DNA from: Candidatus Avelusimicrobium fimicolum
GTDB taxonomy: Bacteria; Elusimicrobiota; Elusimicrobia; Elusimicrobiales; Elusimicrobiaceae
Length of the DNA stretch: 58,285 bases
Assembly: GCA_900541355.1 (NCBI GenBank)
Contig: UQJU01000007.1
Span: 1 to 58,285 of the forward strand
Reading direction: 5' to 3'
Shown: piece after piece, positions 42,834 through 49,939 of the stretch
How positions within the stretch are numbered: the stretch's first letter is position 1
How the letters are laid out: each line of letters starts with the position of its first letter
Position numbers and translations under genes: made by a program
The notes under the pieces: generated by a model
The model's database searches: none
The model's input: only the letters and a program-made list of their open reading frames with translations
What the model was told of the DNA's origin: nothing

Positions 42834-43574
42834 ATGAAAGGGTTTATGAATACTTTATTCTTGTCGTCATCCTGGAATGTCGTAGTCCAGGATCTGTTGT
42901 TATTAAAGAAGAGGAAAACGACAGATACTGGACAAAAACCTTCCAGTATGACACTTAATTTTATAAACAACATATCCCGTAACCCTGCGGGCCGCCACAC
43001 ACTCGGGAACGACATCGTTATAAAAAAAGAGGGTCATCCTGAATTTAGTTCCGGATCTGCCACTTGGGTTGTTAGCCGTGGCTTTACCTTGATTGAACTT
43101 CTAGTCGTTATCCTTATCATCGGTATTTTGGCGGCGGCCGCAATGCCGTCGTACCGGGTGGCGGTGGGCAGCAGCCGCGCGGCGACGATGTATAACCTCG
43201 TCCGCGCCGTGGACCAAGCCCAACAGCATTTTTATATGCAAACCAACCGCTATGCCGCCAATTTGGATGCGCTGATTATTGCTATGCCCGCCGGATTTAA
43301 AAAGGAAAGCCCACGCAAAATTTCCAGTACAGATGTTAAATGCCAGATTAGCGGGCGTGGGGGAATTCAGACAGCCTTTTTATGTGAAGATATTAAGGAT
43401 TTAGTCCTTATAGAAAAATATCCCCAAAATAACTATTTTATTTGCTGGGCCGATATAGATAGCACTGTTTCCAACAAAATTTGTCAAAACTTGTCAGGGC
43501 GGGACACCCCAACGACTCAAGGAGAGGCAATCGGCGACTGGGTTCATCGCCAAGCCTATTATATGAACAAATAA
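42834..43574 (+). CDS. Type IV pilin-like protein with repeat-derived long leader
   Basis: 246 residues from an ATG with a strong SD (AGGAG, spacing 5). Mature pilin starts at residue 84: after VVSRG comes FTLIELLVVILIIGILAAAA, the hydrophobic N-helix with conserved Glu5. The prepilin peptidase site is Gly83. The C-terminal part has four Cys that could form disulfides (CQIS, CEDI, CWAD, CQNL). The 83-residue leader, instead of 5-15, is translated through repeat sequence (42866-42952 and 43033-43077), and the first codons read MKGF, like the GF of a normal prepilin. It probably belongs to the type IV pilus or competence system with PilT. Confidence 0.85.
   Translation: MKGFMNTLFLSSSWNVVVQDLLLLKKRKTTDTGQKPSSMTLNFINNISRNPAGRHTLGNDIVIKKEGHPEFSSGSATWVVSRGFTLIELLVVILIIGILAAAAMPSYRVAVGSSRAATMYNLVRAVDQAQQHFYMQTNRYAANLDALIIAMPAGFKKESPRKISSTDVKCQISGRGGIQTAFLCEDIKDLVLIEKYPQNNYFICWADIDSTVSNKICQNLSGRDTPTTQGEAIGDWVHRQAYYMNK
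42866..42952. repeat. Palindromic repeat unit inside the pilin leader
   Basis: GTCATCCTGG...CCAGGATCT (42866-42895) faces AGATACTGG...CCAGTATGAC (42923-42952) as an inverted pair, like the 42501-42602 unit. It is read in frame by the pilin gene. Confidence 0.75.
43019..43077. repeat. Half repeat unit fused to the prepilin processing site
   Basis: Left end TTATAAAAAAAGAGGGTCAT and body GTCATCCTGAATTTA match the unit at 42501 with about six differences over 43 bases. The similarity stops at GTTAG, right before the codons for the SRG|FTLIEL cleavage site. Confidence 0.7.
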
Positions 43575-43609
43575 AAACCGCCCTGGGGAAATTTCCCCGG
43601 GGCGGTTTT
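43575..43609. terminator. Bidirectional terminator, pilin / TPR gene
   Basis: AAAACCGCCCTGGGGAAA and TTTCCCCGGGGCGGTTTT pair with one bulge between convergent genes. Confidence 0.85.
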
Positions 43610-43623
43610 AGGTTTAAGTTATC

Positions 43624-44883
43624 TTATTTCTGCAATCTGTTTAAGCGGCCTTGGGCACGGGAAGATAATTTGTTGGTAGGATGATTAATAATCAGCCGTT
43701 TGTATATTTCTATGGCTTGCGTGTTTCGGCCTTGTTGTTCGTAAGCGGAAGCCAAATCAAACATGATTTGCGGTGCACGCGGCCCGGCAGGATGCGCCAC
43801 GAGGGCTTTTTCCAATGCCTGCATATATTTGGTTTGGTCGTGCATACGCTTTTTGGCTACATTGGCGGCTTCCAAGAGAGAGAATGTGCATTTTTCTTCG
43901 TCCGCGCTAAACACATTGGCCGTTTTTAACAAAGTGTTATATGCTTCTCCGTAATTCTTGGTTTTTACATACACATCAGCCTTGCCGCGGTACGATTCAT
44001 ATGCGGCTTTTGTATTGCCCAGCAGTTCAATGGATTTGTCGTAATTAATAAGCGCGCTGTCAAACTGTTTGTTGTTTTCGTCCAAAATGGCCATATGCTT
44101 ATAAACGACGCCCGTTTCGGAAGAGCCGGGAAACTCCCGCAGTACACGCGTATAATACGCAGTAGCGTTGGCGGTGTCCTTTAAATTGTCGGCATAAATA
44201 TCCCCAATAAGACGCAAACTGGCTGCTTTATAAGGTGTGGCAGGATACAGTTCTCCCGCTTTTTTGTATTGCGAAATAGCGGCTAAATAGTTGCCGTTTA
44301 GGCGGTGCAAATCTCCGTACCACAATTCCACTTTGTCGCCGTTTTCGTACTTGGGATGAAGCGCAAAAAAGGTCTCAAACGCTTGCGCGGCGGGCGCATA
44401 TAAGGTGCGTCCCGGCAATTTAGAAAGCGCATACAAGGCTTCGGCTTCGCGGTCCGCTTCCGTGTCGGTCTCCGCGGGAAGCGGAAGTGCAAAGAGTTGG
44501 TTTGCCGTTTCGCGCGCGTCTGCCTTTACGGCCTCGGCTGCTTGCGGCAAAAGCGCTTTTAATGCGTTGATATCTGCCGAGGGAAAGACCTTGCGCAGTT
44601 TAAAGAGCGAAACCAGCGCATTTGCATTGTCCTGCGCGCGTAAATAAAGACGCGTTTGAAGCAGAAGTGCATCTGCCGTAGCGGCTTGCCCGGGGTTTTG
44701 CGATACCCAAGTGCCTACATTATCTGCCAATGTTTTGGCGAAGGCGCGCTCGTCGCGGGTGGGGTCGGCGGAAATCGTGAGTGTCTGTTTTTTATAAAAA
44801 TCCAACGCGGCGGACATATCGGCCGCTTTTACGACCGGGGCGGCTATTAAAACCGCACTTAAAATAAGTAATAGTTTGCGCAT
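43624..44883 (-). CDS. Periplasmic TPR-repeat protein
   Basis: A 419-residue protein with signal peptide MRKLLLILSAVLIAAPVVKA, followed by tandem tetratricopeptide helices along most of its length (clear units at NGNYLAAISQYKKAGELYP, TANATAYYTRVLREFPGS, KQFDSALINYDKSIELLG and RNTQAIEIYKRLIINHPT). It resembles YbgF/BamD-type scaffold proteins but without the lipobox or a known C-terminal domain. It is three bases downstream of yajQ on the same strand. Probably a scaffold for an envelope complex; partner unknown. Confidence 0.8.
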   Translation of the reverse strand: MRKLLLILSAVLIAAPVVKAADMSAALDFYKKQTLTISADPTRDERAFAKTLADNVGTWVSQNPGQAATADALLLQTRLYLRAQDNANALVSLFKLRKVFPSADINALKALLPQAAEAVKADARETANQLFALPLPAETDTEADREAEALYALSKLPGRTLYAPAAQAFETFFALHPKYENGDKVELWYGDLHRLNGNYLAAISQYKKAGELYPATPYKAASLRLIGDIYADNLKDTANATAYYTRVLREFPGSSETGVVYKHMAILDENNKQFDSALINYDKSIELLGNTKAAYESYRGKADVYVKTKNYGEAYNTLLKTANVFSADEEKCTFSLLEAANVAKKRMHDQTKYMQALEKALVAHPAGPRAPQIMFDLASAYEQQGRNTQAIEIYKRLIINHPTNKLSSRAQGRLNRLQK

Positions 44884-44886
44884 AAG

Positions 44887-45381
44887 TTATCTGTAATTGG
44901 TGAATTGGAGTTCCACGCCGAAGTCGCCCCCTCTTAAAAGGGCCATCGTGTTTTGGAGTTCGTCTTTGGATTTGGACGATACGCGCAACTGGTCGCCCTG
45001 GATAGAAGCGGAAACCTTTAATTTGGCATCTTTGATGGCTTTGGTAATTTCCTTGGCCTTGTCCGATGGGATTCCTTGTTGGATTTTTACCGTTTGTTTG
45101 GCATTACCGCCCAAAGCGGCTTCAATTTTTTGCGGTAACATATTTTTAAGCGGAATTCCACGCTTGGCAATACGCGTAAAAATGATATCGCGCAGGGTAT
45201 TTACTTTATATTCGTCGCTGGAACCGAGTTTCAGTTCGTTATCCTTTTGGTTTAGTTCAATTGTGGAATTGGTGCCTTTAAAATCATAGCGGTTAGTGAT
45301 TTCTTTATTGGCGGCGCTGACGGCTTCCGCGATTACGTTCAAATCCACCTTGGATACCACGTCAAAACTATAATCTGCCAT
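44887..45381 (-). CDS. yajQ: YajQ-family nucleotide-binding protein
   Basis: A 164-residue cytosolic protein with two ferredoxin-like domains. Its length and the conserved blocks SFDVVSKVDLNVIAEAVSAA, ITNRYDFKGT and RGGDFGVELQFTNYR are diagnostic. YajQ proteins bind cyclic di-GMP or nucleotides (shown in Xanthomonas as a c-di-GMP effector) and occasionally tRNA or ribosomes. A perfect AGGAGG SD lies before the ATG. A receiver-GGDEF protein at 7039-7971 could supply the ligand. Confidence 0.95.
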   Translation of the reverse strand: MADYSFDVVSKVDLNVIAEAVSAANKEITNRYDFKGTNSTIELNQKDNELKLGSSDEYKVNTLRDIIFTRIAKRGIPLKNMLPQKIEAALGGNAKQTVKIQQGIPSDKAKEITKAIKDAKLKVSASIQGDQLRVSSKSKDELQNTMALLRGGDFGVELQFTNYR

Positions 45382-45429
45382 AGAAATTTCCTCCTCAAAA
45401 AGTTTTTCAATTTATTTCCTATATTATAT

Positions 45430-45540
45430 CTTTTTTTGTACAATGGTTTTATCGGCGGGGGCAGTTGCGCCCAGGGCGTTTCCCGCCAATTTTATGGAGG
45501 TTTGCAGCCGGAGTTTCCCTGCTTCGGCGGTAATTCGCTT
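45430..45540 (+). promoter_or_regulatory. GC-rich structured leader of the nucleoside permease gene
   Basis: About 100 bases before the ATG contain GGCGGG...CCCGCC arms (about 45453-45482) with an inner GGGC/GCCC, and a second CCGGAG/CTTCGG hairpin near 45515-45535. There is no clear SD before the ATG. It may be a regulatory leader or simply a stable 5' UTR; no riboswitch class recognised. Confidence 0.3.
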
Positions 45541-46857
45541 ATGAACATCAAAATTCGTTTGACTGCAATGAACTTTCTCCAATACGCCGTTTGGGGCGCG
45601 TACCTTACTTCTATGGGTACCTTCCTGGCCGGGGCCGGATTGGCGGAAAATATCGGTTGGTTTTACGCGGTACAAGGTTTTGTATCGCTTTTTATGCCGG
45701 CTATTATCGGCATTGTGGCGGACCGCTGGGTTCCTGCGCAAAAACTGTTGGGCCTGTGCCATTTATTGGCGGCGGCCGGTATGGCCGGAGCGGCTTATTT
45801 CGGCTCGCTTCCCCAAGTGAGTTTTGCGCTGGTGTTTGCCTGCTATACGTTTAGTGTGGCCTTCTATATGCCCACGATTGCTCTTTCCAACTCCGTGGCT
45901 TATACGGCATTGCGCCAAGGCGGTTTTAATACGGTGTCCGCTTTCCCGCCCATCCGCGTATTCGGCACGGTCGGTTTTATTTGTGCGATGTTGACCTCCA
46001 ACTTTACGGGTTTCCAAAATACCTATATGCAATGGTATTTCTCCGGCATTTTGGGTGTGATTTTGGGCTTGTATTGCTTTACCTTGCCTGCCTGCCCCAC
46101 TTGCACGGAAAAAGCCAAATCTTTGGCCGAAGCATTGGGCCTCAAAGCGTTTGCGCTTTTTAAAGAAAAAAAGATGGCTACCTTTTTTATCTTCTCTATG
46201 TTGTTGGGTATGTCCTTACAGATTACCAACGCTTATGCCAATCCGTTTATTAACGGTTTTAATTCCTTGGCTGGTTTTGCCGGCTCTTGGGGGGCCAATA
46301 ATGCCAACGCGCTGATTTCGCTGTCCCAAATGTCCGAAACATTGTGCATTTTGCTGATTCCGTTCTGTCTGAAACGCTTTGGTATCAAAAAGGTAATGCT
46401 TATGAGTATGATTGCGTGGGTGTTACGCTTTGGGTTCTTCGGCCTTGGAAATCCGTCCACCGCGGGCGGCATTGTGCTGTTAGTAGCCTCTATGATTGTA
46501 TATGGGGTGGCGTTTGACTTCTTTAACGTGTCCGGCTCCTTGTATGTGGATAAAGAAACCGACCCGGCGATTCGTTCCAGCGCGCAGGGTGTATTTATGC
46601 TGATGACCAACGGCTTTGGCGCAATGATTGGTACGTTAGGCGCCCAATGGGTCATTAACAAATTGGTAAACGTCCATATTAATGCTTATACGGCGGCGAA
46701 CGGCTTTTTGCCGGAAGGTGCGGTATATCCGGCGGATGTTTCCCATACCATTATGACCGGGTGGAGCGAATCGTGGTTCGTTTTTGCGGGCTTCTCCTTG
46801 GTGGTGGCTATCCTGTTTGCCTTTATTTTTAAATACAAACACGTGCCGGAAGCGTAA
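45541..46857 (+). CDS. NupG-like nucleoside:H+ symporter (MFS)
   Basis: A 438-residue inner-membrane permease with twelve helices. The opening MNIKIRLTAMNFLQYAVWGAYLTSMGTFL is the NupG/XapB family start, which fixes the ATG against the longer frame (35 extra residues). IGIVADRWVPAQKLLGLCHLL is the helix 2-3 loop. It imports nucleosides with protons, feeding the nucleoside phosphorylase at 12434-13180. MFS loop 2-3 with DR is intact. Confidence 0.9.
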   Translation: MNIKIRLTAMNFLQYAVWGAYLTSMGTFLAGAGLAENIGWFYAVQGFVSLFMPAIIGIVADRWVPAQKLLGLCHLLAAAGMAGAAYFGSLPQVSFALVFACYTFSVAFYMPTIALSNSVAYTALRQGGFNTVSAFPPIRVFGTVGFICAMLTSNFTGFQNTYMQWYFSGILGVILGLYCFTLPACPTCTEKAKSLAEALGLKAFALFKEKKMATFFIFSMLLGMSLQITNAYANPFINGFNSLAGFAGSWGANNANALISLSQMSETLCILLIPFCLKRFGIKKVMLMSMIAWVLRFGFFGLGNPSTAGGIVLLVASMIVYGVAFDFFNVSGSLYVDKETDPAIRSSAQGVFMLMTNGFGAMIGTLGAQWVINKLVNVHINAYTAANGFLPEGAVYPADVSHTIMTGWSESWFVFAGFSLVVAILFAFIFKYKHVPEA

Positions 46858-46871
46858 GATTTTTACTTGCG

Positions 46872-46904
46872 AAAAAAGGCGCCTTTTAACGGGGCGCCTT
46901 TTTT
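46872..46904 (+). terminator. Terminator after nucleoside permease gene
   Basis: AAAAAAGGCGCC and GGCGCCTTTTTT arms. Confidence 0.88.
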
Positions 46905-46952
46905 GTGGCTGGTACAGTAATATTTTTGCGCAAGTGGAAAAAGTGGCCACAA

Positions 46953-46977
46953 AAAACCGCCCGAAAAGGGCGGTTTT
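46953..46977 (-). terminator. Terminator after rpsT
   Basis: AAAACCGCCC and GGGCGGTTTT with loop GAAAA; on the minus strand it ends in TTTTTT. Confidence 0.85.
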
Positions 46978-46996
46978 AAAGGTGTTGCAAGACTTA

Positions 46997-47281
46997 TTAT
47001 TTGGCGGCAGCGGCTTTGTTAGCGGCTTTGGCCAAGCGGGATTTCTTGCGGGCAGCCGTTTTCCAGTGGATTACGTTCTTTTTGGCGGCCTTGTCAATGC
47101 AAGATTCGGCTTTCTTCAAGTCTTCTTTGAGTGTGGCGGCTTTCGTGGTAGCGGAAGCGTTCACAGTTTTGGTGGCTAAGCGGACTTTTTTAATCAAGCC
47201 CTTGTTAGCGGAAGTTCTTTTTTCGGCTTGGCGCTGCGCTTTGATGGCGCTAGTGTGCCGACCAGTTTTAAGTTTTGCCAT
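46997..47281 (-). CDS. rpsT: 30S ribosomal protein S20
   Basis: A 94-residue primary 16S rRNA-binding protein. It is Lys/Ala-rich and helical with the family pattern MAKLKTGRHTSAIKAQRQ...RTSANKGLIKKVR near the start and VIHWKTAARKKSRLAKAAN near the end. Length and basic composition fit S20. It stands alone with its own terminator; AGAGGAAC-like SD precedes the ATG. Confidence 0.95.
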   Translation of the reverse strand: MAKLKTGRHTSAIKAQRQAEKRTSANKGLIKKVRLATKTVNASATTKAATLKEDLKKAESCIDKAAKKNVIHWKTAARKKSRLAKAANKAAAAK

Positions 47282-47388
47282 TTATATAGTTCCTCTAATA
47301 GAAAAATCGGGTTACTAATATTTTATCCTTTTATTGCCGCGGGGTCAACTGATTTTTTTCGGTTAAGCAGGCAGTGCGCCTGAAATGT

Positions 47389-47394
47389 TACAAT
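47389..47394 (+). promoter_or_regulatory. -10 box for leaderless uvrC
   Basis: TACAAT ends six bases before the ATG at 47401; no SD is present. Confidence 0.5.
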
Positions 47395-47400
47395 AATTTT

Positions 47401-48732
47401 ATGGACCCGCGCCTAGATATTTTACCAAATAAACCCGGTGTTTACATAATGCGCTCCAAAGAGGGCACTATTATTTATGTAGGCAAGGCCAAAAATTTGT
47501 CTGACCGGGTGAAACAATATTTCCAAGAGTCTAACCTGTATTCCCGCGGGTGGAAACTGCCTTGTCTGTTGCCGCTTATTGCTAAAATAGATTATATTAC
47601 TACCGCCAGCGAACGTGATGCGTTGGTATTGGAAGAAAAATTAATCAAGCAATACCAGCCGTTTTTTAATTCGTTGGGCAAAGACGGCAAGAGTTACCCT
47701 TATTTAAAACTGACAATGGGGGAAGACTTCCCGCGCCTGCATTTAACGCGCCGGGTGGTGCGCGGAAAAGACTTGTATTTTGGGCCGTATCCTAAATCTA
47801 GCATTGTAAAAAGTTTAATGCGGTTTTTGTGGAAGAGCAAATATGCCCCCTTGCGACCGTGTAAATGGAACTTTTCGCGCGAAAAGGAATTGGACCCGCG
47901 CAAAATTAACACCTGTATTTATTATCATACCGGGCAATGTCCGGCTCCGTGTGCAGGTAAAATTTCGTATGAAGATTACCGCAAAATTGCCGAGCGTATG
48001 GCGCAATTTTTAGACGGGCACTTTGGCAACATTACCGAAAATATCACGCGGCTTATGAAGGAACACTCCGCCAAGTGGGAATACGAACAAGCGGCTGTTT
48101 ACCGCAATTTTCTGCACGCCTTGGCCCATATGCAGGAGCGGGTATTGGTGGGCCAGTTTAAAGATGACAAAATCACAACCGCTATGGAAAATACGGATAA
48201 GTTAAAACGGCTGGCACAGGTAATCGGTTTAAATAAACTGCCTGCGCATATTGAAGCGTTTGATAACTCCCATTTATTCGGGCGCGAAGCGGTGGGCTGC
48301 GTCGTGTGCTATATCAATGGCGAAAAAAACCACGAACACTACCGCCGCTTTAAAATCCGCTCCAAACTGCCCGAGCGCGGGGGAAGTGATTTTACGATGA
48401 TGGAAGAGAGTGTTTTCCGCCGCCTGCGCCAAATAAAAAAGGACCCGTCCCAAGCGCCCGATTTAATTTTATTAGACGGTGGCAAGAGCCAAATTACCGC
48501 CGCATTAAACGCCTTTGACCGCGCAGGCATTTATATCCCGTTTATCTCACTTGCCGAAACCCACGAGGGCATTTATCTGCCCGGTGCGGAGGAAAGCATT
48601 AAACTGCCCATTGGCGACCCGGCCTTAAACCTGCTGATGGAAATCCGCGACGAGGTTCACCGCTTTGCCATTACCTATCACCGCACTCTGCGTAATAAAG
48701 ACACACTTTCAAACGGTCCTATGTCCGCCTAG
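47401..48732 (+). CDS. uvrC: Short UvrC (excinuclease subunit C) lacking C-terminal HhH
   Basis: 443 residues. The N-terminal GIY-YIG nuclease domain (8-90: PGVYIMRSKEGTIIYVGKAKNLSDRVKQYF), Cys cluster CIYYHTGQCPAPC, a UvrB-binding UVR-like helix pair (about 205-235) and the RNase-H-like nuclease with EAFDNSHLFG, LILLDGGKSQ and EVHRFAITYHR are present. The protein stops right after this domain, so the tandem helix-hairpin-helix that ends normal UvrC (about 600 residues) is absent. No in-frame or shifted HhH is found downstream before 48780. It may be a UvrC variant or a Cho-related nuclease; both catalytic halves look intact. Confidence 0.85.
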   Translation: MDPRLDILPNKPGVYIMRSKEGTIIYVGKAKNLSDRVKQYFQESNLYSRGWKLPCLLPLIAKIDYITTASERDALVLEEKLIKQYQPFFNSLGKDGKSYPYLKLTMGEDFPRLHLTRRVVRGKDLYFGPYPKSSIVKSLMRFLWKSKYAPLRPCKWNFSREKELDPRKINTCIYYHTGQCPAPCAGKISYEDYRKIAERMAQFLDGHFGNITENITRLMKEHSAKWEYEQAAVYRNFLHALAHMQERVLVGQFKDDKITTAMENTDKLKRLAQVIGLNKLPAHIEAFDNSHLFGREAVGCVVCYINGEKNHEHYRRFKIRSKLPERGGSDFTMMEESVFRRLRQIKKDPSQAPDLILLDGGKSQITAALNAFDRAGIYIPFISLAETHEGIYLPGAEESIKLPIGDPALNLLMEIRDEVHRFAITYHRTLRNKDTLSNGPMSA

Positions 48733-48744
48733 GCCCTTTGGCCC

Positions 48745-48773
48745 TTGTTTTGGCTGGCGGGCAAACTTATAAT
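48745..48773 (+). promoter_or_regulatory. Promoter for leaderless secreted-protein gene
   Basis: TTGTTT (48745-48750), a 17-base spacer and TATAAT (48768-48773), then six bases to the ATG at 48780. Confidence 0.65.
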
Positions 48774-48779
48774 AACAGT

Positions 48780-49838
48780 ATGAACAAAACACTTACGCTG
48801 ATGCTGTCATCTCTTTTTATCCTCGCTTTTTCCGGCGCGGCGCAAGCCCAGCGCGGGAAACTCCCGCCTGTAAAGGTTCCGGCCGGTGCTATGGAAAAGG
48901 TTGCTAAAAATGCCTTTCCCAAAGTTTATTATACCCCTGGTATTAATTCTGCCATTACGCAGGCCCAACATATGTGGAAACTGCGCGCCTTGCGTGGACA
49001 GCGCGATTTAAACGCGATAAAAGTATGGGCGGGCGAACAGAACTTGCTCCCTGATTCTAAATTTTACAGGGCGGCCACCAAAGATTTGTCCTATTTACGC
49101 AAGCATTTAAAACAGGTGGATGTGCTGATTGACCGAAATGTCGTACACGTTAATTCCGTGCCTTACATCCAACTGCTGCGCGGAAAAAACCGTATTTTTA
49201 TTGCAACGGAGTGGAACGAAGGCTCAAAGTTGCAACTTTCCAATTTGCTTACGTCCTTGCGGAAATTAAATCCCGGTAAGCAAATTGTGGTGGCAAGCCC
49301 GTATTTCCCGGCGGAGGGAACATATAAATCCGGTTCTTATGTGGCGTTTCAGCAAAAGAACGGCTCGGACTCGTTTGTGAAAACGGTTTTGCACGATTCC
49401 GATGCAATGCTTATCCCGCTGACGACTGAACCAGGCTCCACCGTACAAAGCACCTTGGCCTCTTGGAGCGATGAATTGCAGCCTTATTATGCGGCGGCTT
49501 CGTTTGGTAAAACGGAAGAAGTGCTTGTGATTATTGCCCAACCAATGTTTATTGAAGGCGGCGAAGGCTCCCTGCGCCGCGCGCATATGCACTCCCCGAT
49601 TTTGAATAAAGACCAATCGGTTACGTTTTCTATCCGCACCAAAGATGAAAATAATTTAACGGATTACAAATGGGGCCTTTTGGCCACCCACGTCCGCCGT
49701 TTGTTGCCTCCGCCGTATGTTTCCGGTTGGACGCAAAATGCCTTTGTGGATAAAGTGGCACCGGAACTTTCCGATGCGGTGGGGACAGATATATTTATCC
49801 GCGTTTGTCCGCAGGTGGTAAGTAACCGTTCCCAATAA
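48780..49838 (+). CDS. Secreted protein of unknown function
   Basis: 352 residues, no recognised family. The signal peptide MNKTLTLMLSSLFILAFSGAAQAQ is followed by a linker RGKLPPVKVPAGAMEKV, reminiscent of the linker in the protease at 24822. A mixed alpha/beta body contains no obvious catalytic motif. Four stretches stand out for aromatic and basic content: VYYTPGINSAITQAQHMWKL, AGEQNLLPDSKFYRA, LKQVDVLIDRNVVHVNSVPY and THVRRLLPPPYVSGWTQNAF. It is likely periplasmic or surface-exposed. Own promoter and terminator. Confidence 0.65.
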   Translation: MNKTLTLMLSSLFILAFSGAAQAQRGKLPPVKVPAGAMEKVAKNAFPKVYYTPGINSAITQAQHMWKLRALRGQRDLNAIKVWAGEQNLLPDSKFYRAATKDLSYLRKHLKQVDVLIDRNVVHVNSVPYIQLLRGKNRIFIATEWNEGSKLQLSNLLTSLRKLNPGKQIVVASPYFPAEGTYKSGSYVAFQQKNGSDSFVKTVLHDSDAMLIPLTTEPGSTVQSTLASWSDELQPYYAAASFGKTEEVLVIIAQPMFIEGGEGSLRRAHMHSPILNKDQSVTFSIRTKDENNLTDYKWGLLATHVRRLLPPPYVSGWTQNAFVDKVAPELSDAVGTDIFIRVCPQVVSNRSQ

Positions 49839-49855
49839 TAAGAATTTCCCAAAGA

Positions 49856-49886
49856 AAAGCCGCCCCTTTTGAGGCGGCTTTTTTAT
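49856..49886 (+). terminator. Terminator after the secreted-protein gene
   Basis: AAAAGCCGCC and GGCGGCTTTTTT arms. Confidence 0.88.
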
Positions 49887-49902
49887 GCGTTTTAAAGCAT
49901 AA

Positions 49903-49929
49903 AAAAGCGGGACTTAAAAGCCCCGCTTG
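49903..49929 (-). terminator. Terminator after pilT
   Basis: AAGCGGG and CCCGCTT arms, with a T-run on the minus strand. Confidence 0.75.
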
Positions 49930-49939
49930 GTATTTTTTA

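Noticed and set aside
42398..43077. CRISPR array
   Set aside because: Units face each other as inverted pairs, are unequal in length and lack regular spacers.
47401..48780. Frameshifted C-terminus of uvrC
   Set aside because: No HhH-like sequence (GIGxxR) occurs in any frame between the stop and the next gene.
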